Under the pieces are notes generated by a model. The model was not told the DNA's origin, searched no databases, and worked only from the letters and a program-made list of their open reading frames with translations. A DNA stretch of 64,000 nt, taken from assembly GCF_015712165.1 (NCBI RefSeq), contig NZ_JADPZX010000001.1, positions 6,336,001-6,400,000 on the forward strand, read 5' to 3'. Positions within the stretch are counted from its first letter, which is position 1. Each line of letters opens with the position of its first letter. The position numbers were made by a program, and so were the translations under genes. This DNA comes from Streptomyces spinoverrucosus (GTDB lineage Bacteria > Actinomycetota > Actinomycetes > Streptomycetales > Streptomycetaceae). This document shows, in pieces, positions 52,275 to 60,747 of the stretch.

Positions 52275-53543
52275 TCACCAGGGCTTGTCGATGGCGCCGC
52301 CCGCCGCTGCCCGCTTCAGCTCGTGCTTGGCGATCGACCGCAGATGGACCTCGTCCGGCCCGTCCAGGATCCGCAGCGCCCGGTGCCAGCCGTACATGGC
52401 TGTCAGCGGTACGTCGTCGCTGATGCCCGCCCCGCCGTGCACCTGGATGGCCCGGTCGATGACCTCGAGCGCCATGCGCGGCGCTGCCACCTTGGCCGCC
52501 GAGACGTACGGGGCCGCCGCCTTGTTGCCGTGCAGGTCGATCGTTCGGGCCGCGAGCCGGCACAACAGGCGCGCCTGGTCGATCGCGATACGGGACTCGG
52601 CGATCTGCTGCTGCACCACCCCCTGCTCGGCGAGCGGTTTGCCGAAGGCGACGCGCGCAGCGGCACGGGTGGTCATCAGGGAAAGGGCCCGTTCCGCGGC
52701 GCCGATCGCCCGCATGCAGTGGTGGATGCGTCCCGGACCGAGGCGGGCCTGGGCGATGGCGAACCCGGCTCCTTCCTCGCCGAGCAGGTTCGCGGCCGGA
52801 ACCCGGACGTCGTCGTACACGACCTCGCAGTGGCCATGCTGGTCGTAGCGGCCGAAGACCGGCAGGTCGCGCAGGACCGTGACGCCGGGGGTGTCCACCG
52901 GGACCAGGATCATCGACTGCTGACGATGCCGCTCCGCGTCCGGGTCCGTCTTGCCCATGACGATCAGCAGGGCGCAGCGGGGGTCCGCCAGGCCGGTGGT
53001 CCACCACTTGCGGCCGTTGATGACGTACGTGTCCCCGTCGCGCTCGATCCGCGTCCGGATGTTCGTCGCGTCCGAACTCGCCACCTCCTTCTCGGTCATG
53101 GAGAACGCGGAGCGGATCTCTCCGGCCAGCAGCGGTTCCAGCCAGCGCTTGCGCTGCTCATCCGTTCCGAAGAGATGCAGCAGTTCCATGTTCCCCGCGT
53201 CGGGCGCCCACCCGTTGATCGCCTCCGGGGCTAGGGGGATGCTCCAGCCGGTCATCTCCGCGAGACCCGCGTAGTCGAGCTGGCTGAGGCCTGAGACAGC
53301 GGGCAGGAAGAGATTCCACAGCCCGCGTTCGCGCGCCCTCGCCTTCAACTCCTCGACGACCGGCGGAACGCTGTGGTCGTGATGCCCGGCCCGCGCCCGG
53401 TACTCCTCGTAGTCGCGCTCCGCCGGGAGGACATGCTCGTTCATGAACTCGACCAGCGTCTCGCTCATGCGAAGCGCTCGCGGCGAGGGGCGCAGATCGA
53501 GGTTGTCGACTTGATGCTGTGCAGTGAGAATCCGAGGGTCCAC
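52275..53543 (-). CDS. Acyl-CoA dehydrogenase (ACAD10/11-like group)
   Basis: 422 aa. FAD/substrate segments AFSMTEKEVASSDATNIRTR and YVINGRKWWTTGLADPRCAL, and the C-terminal IQVHGGAGISDDVPLTAMYG with LRILDGPDEVHLRSIA. The DGPDEVH ending and the adjoining APH-like kinase gene match the bacterial counterparts of human ACAD10/ACAD11, in which a kinase and this dehydrogenase together remove the hydroxyl of 4-hydroxyacyl-CoAs. The GTG at 53543 is used; an ATG at 53468 is an alternative. Last gene of a five-gene run. Confidence 0.9.
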   Translation of the reverse strand: MDPRILTAQHQVDNLDLRPSPRALRMSETLVEFMNEHVLPAERDYEEYRARAGHHDHSVPPVVEELKARARERGLWNLFLPAVSGLSQLDYAGLAEMTGWSIPLAPEAINGWAPDAGNMELLHLFGTDEQRKRWLEPLLAGEIRSAFSMTEKEVASSDATNIRTRIERDGDTYVINGRKWWTTGLADPRCALLIVMGKTDPDAERHRQQSMILVPVDTPGVTVLRDLPVFGRYDQHGHCEVVYDDVRVPAANLLGEEGAGFAIAQARLGPGRIHHCMRAIGAAERALSLMTTRAAARVAFGKPLAEQGVVQQQIAESRIAIDQARLLCRLAARTIDLHGNKAAAPYVSAAKVAAPRMALEVIDRAIQVHGGAGISDDVPLTAMYGWHRALRILDGPDEVHLRSIAKHELKRAAAGGAIDKPW

Positions 53544-53550
53544 GCCCCGC

Positions 53551-54612
53551 TCACCCCCGCAGGCCCGCGATGACCGACCGCGAGCCGAGTTCGAGCGCCC
53601 GGTCGAGGAGCGCGTCCACCATCACGTCGAGGCCCTTGAAGCGTGCGGAGTCGTCGGTGTGGCCCTGCATGCGCCTGGCGTGGATGCCTTCGAGAATGAC
53701 CGCGATCTTGAAGTCCGCGAAGACCATGTACCAGTCCAGGTCCGCGATGTCGATGCCCCGGGCGGCGGCGTACTTCTCCACGACCTCCCGGCGGCTCGGG
53801 AACCCCGGCAGTGCCGTGGCTCCCGCGGTGATCGGATTGTGGAACTCGCCCTCCTGGTCCCAGAACGAGCACAGAATGCCGAGGTCGGTGAGGGTGTCGC
53901 CCAGGGTCGACATCTCCCAGTCGAGCACGCCGACGATACGGGTCGGGTCGGCCCGGTCGAGCAGCAGGTTGTCGATCTTGAAGTCGCCGTGGACGATCCC
54001 GGGGTACGTACAGGGCGGCGCCGTCGCGGTCAGCCGCCGCAGCAGCTCCTCGACCTGCGGCCTCGGCCTGGTCGTCGACGCCTCCCACTGGGCGTGCCAA
54101 CGCTTCAACTGCCGTTCGAGATAGTCCGACGGACGCCCCCAACCGGCGAGGCCGACCGAGGCGGGGGCGACCTCATGGAGCCGCACCAGCGTCTCGATCA
54201 TCCGGTCGGCGAGTCCCGCGCGCTGCCCGGCCGTCAGCCGTGCGGTGTCCTCCTGCGTGCGCAGGGCGATCCCGTCGATCCTGTCCATGACGTAGAACGG
54301 GGCACCGACGACGGTTTCGTCGCGGCACAGACCCACAACCCGGGGCACCGGCACGCCGGTGCCGAAGAGAGCGGAGAGCACGCGGTGCTCGCGGCCCATG
54401 TCATGCGCGGTCGGCAGCACATGGCCGAACGGCGGTCGACGCAGCACCCAGAACCCGCGGCCATCGGTGACCTCGTACGTCGGGTTCGACCGCCCCCCGT
54501 CGATCGGCTCGACGGACAGCTCCCCGACCTCTTCCCCGACCTGCTCGGCGAGCCAGCGCCGCAACGCGCCGACCCGGAAGTCCCCCACACCCACGGCTTC
54601 CCCTCCCGACAT
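53551..54612 (-). CDS. APH-like phosphotransferase associated with acyl-CoA dehydrogenase
   Basis: 353-aa aminoglycoside-phosphotransferase-fold kinase. The catalytic loop IVHGDFKIDNLLLD and the metal site VGVLDWEMSTLGD are intact. It is not an antibiotic-resistance gene: in this family members beside an ACAD10/11-like dehydrogenase (LvaA beside LvaC in Pseudomonas, or fused in human ACAD10/11) phosphorylate 4-hydroxyacyl-CoA for later elimination. It sits 7 nt upstream of the dehydrogenase. Role inferred from family and neighbour. Confidence 0.9.
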   Translation of the reverse strand: MSGGEAVGVGDFRVGALRRWLAEQVGEEVGELSVEPIDGGRSNPTYEVTDGRGFWVLRRPPFGHVLPTAHDMGREHRVLSALFGTGVPVPRVVGLCRDETVVGAPFYVMDRIDGIALRTQEDTARLTAGQRAGLADRMIETLVRLHEVAPASVGLAGWGRPSDYLERQLKRWHAQWEASTTRPRPQVEELLRRLTATAPPCTYPGIVHGDFKIDNLLLDRADPTRIVGVLDWEMSTLGDTLTDLGILCSFWDQEGEFHNPITAGATALPGFPSRREVVEKYAAARGIDIADLDWYMVFADFKIAVILEGIHARRMQGHTDDSARFKGLDVMVDALLDRALELGSRSVIAGLRG

Positions 54613-54631
54613 CCCTGTGCGCTCGCGGCCG

Positions 54632-55237
54632 TCACGTCGGCCGGGCCGCCGCCCCGACCGTTCCCAGTGCCAGTGCGGCGTACCGCTCGGCCATCTGCTC
54701 CGGGCTCAGCTCGCCGCCCGGGCGATACCACGTGGCGATCGAGGACCCCATGTTGATGATCGCCCGCACGGCCTCCTGCGGGTACGGCGTCGTGAACTCG
54801 CCCTGTGCCACGCCGCGTTCGACGATGGCGCGGAACATCCCCTCCTGCTCGTCCCTCAGCGCCACCACGAGCCGCAGCCCGACCTCGTCCAGGCTCCGCA
54901 GCTCCGAAGCGCCGATGAGCGCCTCGGCCCGGCGGGTCGTGTGGAACAGGGCCCAGGCGTGCATCACGGCCTGGAGTTGCTCGCTCGCGCTCGTACCGGA
55001 ACCCATCAGCGCATTGCGCGTCACCGCGATCACGTCGCTGAGCACGCGCACCATGATGTCCTGCAGAATCCGCTGCTTGGACGGGAAGTGGTGGTAGATC
55101 GAGGCCACCTTCATACCCGCGTCGCGGGCGATGTCCCGCATGGTGGTGCCGTGGTAGCCGAGCCGCTGGAAGTTGTCGACGGCGGCGTCGAGCACGACGT
55201 CCCTGCCTGGCGCCCTGGTCCGTCGGCCCGTGCTCAT
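54632..55237 (-). CDS. TetR-family transcriptional regulator
   Basis: About 201 aa. Helix-turn-helix MRDIARDAGMKVASIYHHFP after VVLDAAVDNFQRLGYHGTTM. The ATG at 55237 has GGAGGAAG upstream and gives a normal N-terminus; an ATG at 55273 overlapping the synthetase stop (ATGA) would add 12 residues. It lies inside the quinone oxidoreductase-synthetase-kinase-dehydrogenase run. The duplicated CCGAACGnTCGCTAG motif upstream of that run is its likely operator. Confidence 0.9.
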   Translation of the reverse strand: MSTGRRTRAPGRDVVLDAAVDNFQRLGYHGTTMRDIARDAGMKVASIYHHFPSKQRILQDIMVRVLSDVIAVTRNALMGSGTSASEQLQAVMHAWALFHTTRRAEALIGASELRSLDEVGLRLVVALRDEQEGMFRAIVERGVAQGEFTTPYPQEAVRAIINMGSSIATWYRPGGELSPEQMAERYAALALGTVGAAARPT

Positions 55238-55269
55238 CCGGACACTTCCTCCCGCTGTGGCCACGACCC

Positions 55270-56943
55270 TCATCGCTCCCGAAGCTCCCGCCGCAGCACC
55301 TTGCCGCTGGTGTTCTTGGGCAGCTCTTCGAGAATCTCGACCTCGCGTGGGTACTTGTAGGCCGCCATTCTCTCCTTGCAGTACGCGATGAGGTCCTCGG
55401 GGTCGACGTGGTGGCCGGGGACGACGGAGACAAAGGCCTTCACCGTCTCACCCCGGTACTCGTGCGGAATGCCGACCACCGAGGCTTCACGCACGGCGGG
55501 GTGCTCCTGGAGCACGCCCTCGACATCACGCGGGAAGATCTTGTACCCGCCCGCGTTGATCAGGTCCTTCAGGCGGTCGACGACGAACAGCCAGCCGCCT
55601 TCCGTCACCTTGCCGACGTCACCGGTACGCAGCCAGCCGTCGTCGCCGACGGCGCGAGCCGACTCCTCCGGCAGCTGCCAGTACCCGGGCACCACCATCG
55701 GACCACGGGCGACGATCTCGCCCGTTTCCCCGGGCGGCAGAACCCGGCCGTCCGCGGGGTCCACGACGCGTATCTCGCAACCAGGCACGGGAACGCCGAC
55801 CGACAAGGCCCCGGACTCCGCGTCGACCGGCGGCTGCACACCCGGCGGTCCCAGATGAGTCGGCGAGGTGGTCTCGGTCATCCCGTACACACCGTGCAGA
55901 TTCCAGCCGGCCGCGTCCCGCACCTTGCGCACGAGTGCGGCGCTGACCGGAGCGCCCCCGGAGAGCGTCTTGGTGAGCGAGGAAACGTCGTAGTGCTGGA
56001 GGGAGGGATGGTTGATCAGCGCGATGAAAGCGGTGCTCGCCGCGACGGTGAAGGTCGCGCGCCGGCGCTCCACGGCCCGCAGCACCACTTCGGGCTCGAA
56101 GCGATGCAGCAGCACCACCGGCGTCCCCGAGACGATGGCCGTGCCCAACCCGGCGATCGCCCCGGTGATGTGGAACACCGGTGCCATACAGAGCACCACG
56201 TCACGCTCCGACCGGAGGTCCCACCACGTGCTGTACACAGTCGAGTTGTGCACCATCGCCGACTGGAGGTTCATCGCGCCCTTGGCACGTCCGGTCGTTC
56301 CGGAGGTGTACGTCAGCATCCCCACGTCTCCCGGTTGCGGGCGGCGGCCCGCGGACTCCGGTCGGCGTCCCTCGTAGCGCTCGACAACCACGCGCCAGCC
56401 CTCGGCCGACTCGAAGTCCCGTCGTCCGGGGATGTGCCGGGCGACCGCTTCCGGCGGCTGGACCGTGGGCGTCATGTCCAAGGGGTGTGTGGTGAGCACA
56501 TGTCGGACCGCCGTGTGCGGCACCACGTCCTCGGCCACCTCGCCGTACAGGTGCTCCAGACAGACCAGGACGACCGCGCCGCAGTCCACGAGATGGTGGG
56601 TGAGTTCCTCGTGCCGCAGCATCGGGTTCACCGCGACCGGGATCGCGCCCGCCTTCCAGATGCCGAGCATGACGGCCAGCCACTGCGGGTCGTTCTGGAG
56701 GTAGACCGCCACGCGGTCCTTCGGCTGAACGCCGACGCCCTGAAGCCAGCACGCGAGCGCGTCGGCGGTGCGATCCACGGCGGCGAAACTCAGCTCCGTG
56801 GCGAAGTAGTAGACCGCCGGCGCCTTGGGCCGCCGGCGCACATGCTCGTCCCATGCGTGCAGCATCGTGGGGAAGGCCCCCGTGAGACCGGAGTCGACGG
56901 ATGGCGGGTACAGCTCCTGCCAGGGCCGGGGACTTTCGTTCAC
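55270..56943 (-). CDS. AMP-dependent acyl-CoA synthetase
   Basis: 557-aa ANL ligase. AMP-binding loop YTSGTTGRAKG, HGVYGMTETTSPTH, hinge DRLKDLINAGGYKIFPRDVE and the C-terminal Lys in NTSGKVLRRELRE. The GTG at 56943 follows GGAGG at 4 nt; further upstream sequence looks non-coding. It probably activates a medium- or hydroxy-acid for the kinase/dehydrogenase pair downstream. Substrate unknown. Confidence 0.93.
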   Translation of the reverse strand: MNESPRPWQELYPPSVDSGLTGAFPTMLHAWDEHVRRRPKAPAVYYFATELSFAAVDRTADALACWLQGVGVQPKDRVAVYLQNDPQWLAVMLGIWKAGAIPVAVNPMLRHEELTHHLVDCGAVVLVCLEHLYGEVAEDVVPHTAVRHVLTTHPLDMTPTVQPPEAVARHIPGRRDFESAEGWRVVVERYEGRRPESAGRRPQPGDVGMLTYTSGTTGRAKGAMNLQSAMVHNSTVYSTWWDLRSERDVVLCMAPVFHITGAIAGLGTAIVSGTPVVLLHRFEPEVVLRAVERRRATFTVAASTAFIALINHPSLQHYDVSSLTKTLSGGAPVSAALVRKVRDAAGWNLHGVYGMTETTSPTHLGPPGVQPPVDAESGALSVGVPVPGCEIRVVDPADGRVLPPGETGEIVARGPMVVPGYWQLPEESARAVGDDGWLRTGDVGKVTEGGWLFVVDRLKDLINAGGYKIFPRDVEGVLQEHPAVREASVVGIPHEYRGETVKAFVSVVPGHHVDPEDLIAYCKERMAAYKYPREVEILEELPKNTSGKVLRRELRER

Positions 56944-57001
56944 CACACCTCCAGTGCCTGAGTGACGGCGACCACCTGAGAGCGACCTCGCATCTTCGGC
57001 T

Positions 57002-57970
57002 TCAGAGCAGAACGACACCCTTGCCGGGGATGAGCCCCTTCTCGAGGCGGCCCAGTGCCTCGGGGATCTCCTCGAACGTGAACCGGGCACCGATCTGCGG
57101 ACGCACGATCCCTTCGTCGACCATCCGGTCCAGCGAGCGAGCCTGCTCGCGCATCAGGCCCGGGTCCTGCTCCAGGAACGCGCCGAAGGCGACCCCCACC
57201 ACTGAGGCGTTGCGCAGCAGAAGACGGTTGACCTTGATCTCCGGGATCCGGCCGGCGGCGAATCCGATGACCAGGATCCGGCCCTCGGGAGCGAGCGCCC
57301 GGACCGCCTCCCCGAACAGCCAGTCGCCGAGCGGATCGAGCACCGCGTCCACACCGCGACCGCCGGTCAGTTCCGAGACCAGGGCGGCGAAGTGCTCGCC
57401 GAGCACGACCACTTCGGCTGCTCCCGCAGCGCGGGCCGTCTCGGCCTGTCCTTCGTCGGCGACACCCGCGATCACTGATGCGCCCAGACCGAGCGCGACT
57501 TGGATCGCGGCTGTGCCGATGCCGCCACCGGCGCCCATCACCAGGACGGTCTCACCGACCTTCAACTGCCCTCGCCTGGCGAGCGCGAAGTGGACGGTGT
57601 GGTAGTTGACGATCATCGCCGCTGCCGAGGCGAAATCGACGTTGTCCGGCATGCGCACCATCGACTTCTGGTCCAGCACCGCTTGTTCGGCGAAGCCGCC
57701 GTGCCAGACGAACCCTGCCACTCGGTCACCGCCGGCCCAGTGGGAGCCATCGGGGGAGTGGAGGACAACCCCGGCCACCTCACAGCCAGGGACGGCAGGA
57801 AGCTCGGGGCGGTACTGGTAAAGCCCCTTCGTCATGAGCAGGTCGGGGAAGTTCACGCCGATCGCGCGTACGTCGACGAGCACCCCCTCGGCACCCGGCT
57901 CAGGGGCGGGTATCTCGCCCAGTCGGAGCCCGGTGGGGCCCACGTACTCCGTCAGCTGGAACGCACGCAT
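57002..57970 (-). CDS. NADPH:quinone oxidoreductase-like zinc-free MDR protein
   Basis: 322 aa. MDR fold MRAFQLTEYVGPTGLRLGE, substrate-side NFPDLLMTKGLYQ, and NADPH motif MGAGGGIGTAAIQVALGLGA. No catalytic-zinc Cys/His/Cys set, so it belongs to the quinone oxidoreductase or enoyl reductase branch. AGGAGA lies 5 nt before the ATG at 57970. It leads the unit that continues 58 nt on with the acyl-CoA synthetase. Could reduce an enone or enoyl-CoA. Confidence 0.9.
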   Translation of the reverse strand: MRAFQLTEYVGPTGLRLGEIPAPEPGAEGVLVDVRAIGVNFPDLLMTKGLYQYRPELPAVPGCEVAGVVLHSPDGSHWAGGDRVAGFVWHGGFAEQAVLDQKSMVRMPDNVDFASAAAMIVNYHTVHFALARRGQLKVGETVLVMGAGGGIGTAAIQVALGLGASVIAGVADEGQAETARAAGAAEVVVLGEHFAALVSELTGGRGVDAVLDPLGDWLFGEAVRALAPEGRILVIGFAAGRIPEIKVNRLLLRNASVVGVAFGAFLEQDPGLMREQARSLDRMVDEGIVRPQIGARFTFEEIPEALGRLEKGLIPGKGVVLL

Positions 57971-58005
57971 GCCATCTCCTGGTCGTCGCGTGTGATGGTT
58001 GCCTA

Positions 58006-58086
58006 CCGAACGCTCGCTAGTCAACAGCCAGGCGTCGGGTGCTGTATGAGGTGGAGCGAATGGACCTTCTCCCGAACGATCGCTAG
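58006..58086. promoter_or_regulatory. Pair of TetR-type operator motifs
   Basis: CCGAACGCTCGCTAG (58006-58020) and CCGAACGATCGCTAG (58072-58086) are direct copies, 66 bp apart, differing at one base. Each is an imperfect palindrome centred on CGNTCG. The first lies 36 nt upstream of the quinone oxidoreductase start. This style of site is typical of actinobacterial TetR repressors of fatty-acid genes; the TetR gene at 54.6-55.2 kb in the same run is the obvious candidate. Confidence 0.65.
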
Positions 58087-58130
58087 GGGAGTGGTGCAAG
58101 AGGGTGGCCAATCACGGAAGGTCGCCTCTA

Positions 58131-58150
58131 CGTTCGTATATGAAATCAAG
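58131..58150. promoter_or_regulatory. AT-rich operator-like element G
   Basis: CGTTCGTATATGAAATCAAG; its reverse complement CTTGATTTCATATACGAACG resembles element C (TTGATTT-ATATA). It lies 32 nt upstream of the SGNH hydrolase ATG. Weakest member of the set. Confidence 0.4.
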
Positions 58151-58181
58151 TATGCGCAATGCCTGAAGGAGTGAACGGATC

Positions 58182-59453
58182 ATGACTGACATGACGTCAC
58201 GTAGACGGCGGCGTACGACGACCGCCCTGATCGCCCTGGCGACGGCCTGCGCAGTCGGAGGCGGGGGCCCGTTCCCGGCCTCCGCCGCCGTGCCGGTCGC
58301 CGGCTCCGGATGGGTGGGCGCCTGGGGCGCCGCCCCACAGCCGGGTGACACGGGCATCCCGGGGATGCCACCGGCAGCCCCGCTCCAGAACGAGACGCTG
58401 CGGATGATCGTCCAACCGCAGACCAGCGGGGCGACGGTGCGTATCCGCCTGTCGAACGTCTTCGGCGATCGGCCGCTCACCATCGGCCGGGCGACCATCG
58501 CCCGCCAGACCTCCGGTTCCGCCGTGGACGCGGCGACGGTCCGCTCACTGACGTTCGGCGGACGGCAGCGCGTGACGGTGGCGGCCGGTGCCCAGATCGT
58601 GTCCGACCCCGTGCAGTTCTCGCTGCCCGCCGGGCAGAACGTGGCGGTCGACCTGTTCCTCCCGCAGTCGACCGGCGTTCCCACCGGCCACCTCGAAGCA
58701 CGCCAGACCTCGTACGTCTCGACCGCCGGCGACCACGCCGGAAAGCCCTCCCTGCCGGTCGGCCGCACCACCGCCAGCTGGTTCTTCCTGAGCGGCATCG
58801 ACGTGCTGGACGCGACCCGGCAGGGCGTGGTCACCTTCGGCGACTCGCTCACCGACGGCACCGGGTCGACCGTCGACGCCAACCACCGCTACCCCGACTA
58901 CCTGGCGAAGGAACTGGCGGGCCAGTCGGCCACGAAGACCCTGGCCGTCGTCAACTCCGGTATCGGCGGCGGACGGCTGCTGCACGACCGTATCGGCCCG
59001 AGGGCCGTCGACCGGTTCGACCGGGACGTGCTGTCCAAGGCCTCCGCGAAGTACGTGCTGGTCCATGTCGGCATCAACGACATCGGCGTGGCGGACTTCC
59101 TCGACCCCAGGGAGAACGTCACCAGCCAGCAGATCATCGCGGGATATCAGTCGCTCATCGAACGCGCACACGCGCGAGGCATCAAGGCCTACGGCGGGAC
59201 GCTGACGCCGGTGGGCGGCCACATCTACGACAACCCCACGGCCCAGAAGAAGCGCGATGAGGTCAACGAGTGGCTGCGCTCGACCGCCGGAAAGTCAGGA
59301 GGGTTCGACAAGGTCGTCGACTTCGACGCGGTGATCCGCGACCCGTCGAACCCGTCGCGCATCCTGCCCGCGTATGACAGCGGCGACCACATCCATCTGA
59401 ACGACGCGGGATACGCGGCGATGGCCGACGCCGCCGAGGACCTGTTCCTGTAG
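58182..59453 (+). CDS. Secreted SGNH/GDSL esterase
   Basis: 423-aa exported hydrolase. The N-terminus RRRRRTTTALIALATACAVG and following small residues form a Sec or Tat-like signal peptide. The catalytic blocks are GDSLTDG (Ser), SGIGGGRLL (Gly), VHVGINDIG (Asn) and GDHIHLNDAGY (Asp, His). The roughly 200 residues before GDSL form an all-beta domain seen in actinobacterial members. AAGGAG precedes the ATG. It may release an alcohol or acid from an ester outside the cell for import. Confidence 0.91.
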   Translation: MTDMTSRRRRRTTTALIALATACAVGGGGPFPASAAVPVAGSGWVGAWGAAPQPGDTGIPGMPPAAPLQNETLRMIVQPQTSGATVRIRLSNVFGDRPLTIGRATIARQTSGSAVDAATVRSLTFGGRQRVTVAAGAQIVSDPVQFSLPAGQNVAVDLFLPQSTGVPTGHLEARQTSYVSTAGDHAGKPSLPVGRTTASWFFLSGIDVLDATRQGVVTFGDSLTDGTGSTVDANHRYPDYLAKELAGQSATKTLAVVNSGIGGGRLLHDRIGPRAVDRFDRDVLSKASAKYVLVHVGINDIGVADFLDPRENVTSQQIIAGYQSLIERAHARGIKAYGGTLTPVGGHIYDNPTAQKKRDEVNEWLRSTAGKSGGFDKVVDFDAVIRDPSNPSRILPAYDSGDHIHLNDAGYAAMADAAEDLFL

Positions 59454-59565
59454 GCGGCCCGTGGCGGACGTACCCGAGCCCGGGTCGGACGGGCTTCGGC
59501 TACGTTCCGGGCGGCTGTCACCGAGGCCAAGCGGTGGCGGCCGCCCTCCACGTCCGCCCGGAAGG

Positions 59566-60738
59566 TCAGTGGTCGCGCTCGCGTGCCGCGTTGAGTGCCT
59601 GCTTCGCAATGACCACCTGCTGCACCTGGCTCGTGCCCTCGTAGATACGGAAGAGCCTGGCGTCGCGATAGAAGCGCTCCACGGCGACGCCTCGCATATA
59701 ACCCGCCCCGCCATGCACCTGGACGGCGCGGTCGGCGACCCGGCCGACCATCTCGCTCGCGAAGTACTTGGCGCAGGACGGCCCGAGCCGGGTGTCGGTG
59801 CCACGGTCGTACGCCTCGGCGGCGTTCAGGACGAGCGCGCGTGAGGCGTACACCTCGGTCTGCGAGTCCGCGATGAGGCCCTGGATCAGCTGGAACTCGG
59901 CGATGGGCCGGCCGGACTGCTTTCGGGCGAGCGCGTACGACGTCGTCTCGTCGAGGAGCCGCTCGGCCATGCCGACGCAGAGTGCGGCGATGTGCAGACG
60001 ACCGTGGGCCAGGCATGCCATGGCGGTGATGTAGCCGCGGCCCTTGCCCTCGGGGCCGCCGACCAAGGCGTGCTCGGGGACCTCCACCCCGTCGAGAATC
60101 ACCTCGGCGGTCCAGGCGCCGTGCTGGCCCATCTTGGCGTCGCGCGGTCCGACGGTGAGCCCCGGAGTGCCGGCGGGGACAAGGAAGACGGAGATGTCAC
60201 GCGTGGCGCGCTCCTCGTCGCCGTGGCGAGCGAAGACCATGAACAGATCGGCGACCGGGGCGTTGGTGATGTAGCGCTTCGAGCCCGTCAGTGAATAGCC
60301 TCCGGGAACCCGTCGGGCCGTCGTCCGCAGGCCGGCGGGGTCGGAGCCGGCTTCGTCCTCGGTGAGCGCGAACGACGCCGTCCACTCGCCCGAGGCCATC
60401 CTCGGCAGGTACTCCTTCTTCTGTGCCTCGGTCCCGCCGAGCATCAGGACGTGGCCGGCGATGCCGTTGTTGGTGCCGAACAGTGACCGGAAGGCGGGGG
60501 TGGTGTAGCCCAGTTCCATGACGAGGCGCGCCTCGCGCGCCATGCTGAGGCCGAACCCGCCGTACTCCTCGGGCAGGGCGAAACCGTAGAGCCCGACCTG
60601 CGCCGCCAACGCCTTCAAGTCGTCCGGCATGTGGTCGGTTTCGTCGATCTCCGCCTCCGCGGGCACGACGAGCTCCCTGACCAACTGCCGGGTGGTGCGG
60701 AGTATCTCCTCGAAGTCCTCGTCGTTCAGGGCGCTCAT
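59566..60738 (-). CDS. Acyl-CoA dehydrogenase
   Basis: 390-aa full-length acyl-CoA dehydrogenase. FAD/substrate segment FALTEDEAGSDPAGLRTTA, C-terminal VHGGAGYMRGVAVERFYRDA and IYEGTSQVQQVVI, whose Glu matches the catalytic base of short/medium-chain enzymes. It starts 9 nt after the preceding dehydrogenase and is last in a hydratase-dehydrogenase-dehydrogenase operon under element F. Expected to desaturate an acyl-CoA; chain or ring specificity unknown. Confidence 0.93.
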   Translation of the reverse strand: MSALNDEDFEEILRTTRQLVRELVVPAEAEIDETDHMPDDLKALAAQVGLYGFALPEEYGGFGLSMAREARLVMELGYTTPAFRSLFGTNNGIAGHVLMLGGTEAQKKEYLPRMASGEWTASFALTEDEAGSDPAGLRTTARRVPGGYSLTGSKRYITNAPVADLFMVFARHGDEERATRDISVFLVPAGTPGLTVGPRDAKMGQHGAWTAEVILDGVEVPEHALVGGPEGKGRGYITAMACLAHGRLHIAALCVGMAERLLDETTSYALARKQSGRPIAEFQLIQGLIADSQTEVYASRALVLNAAEAYDRGTDTRLGPSCAKYFASEMVGRVADRAVQVHGGAGYMRGVAVERFYRDARLFRIYEGTSQVQQVVIAKQALNAARERDH

Positions 60739-60747
60739 GTGGCCTCC

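Noticed and set aside
53551..54612. Aminoglycoside resistance kinase
   Set aside because: The fold is APH-like, but placement beside an ACAD10/11-like dehydrogenase and a CoA ligase points to acyl-CoA metabolism.
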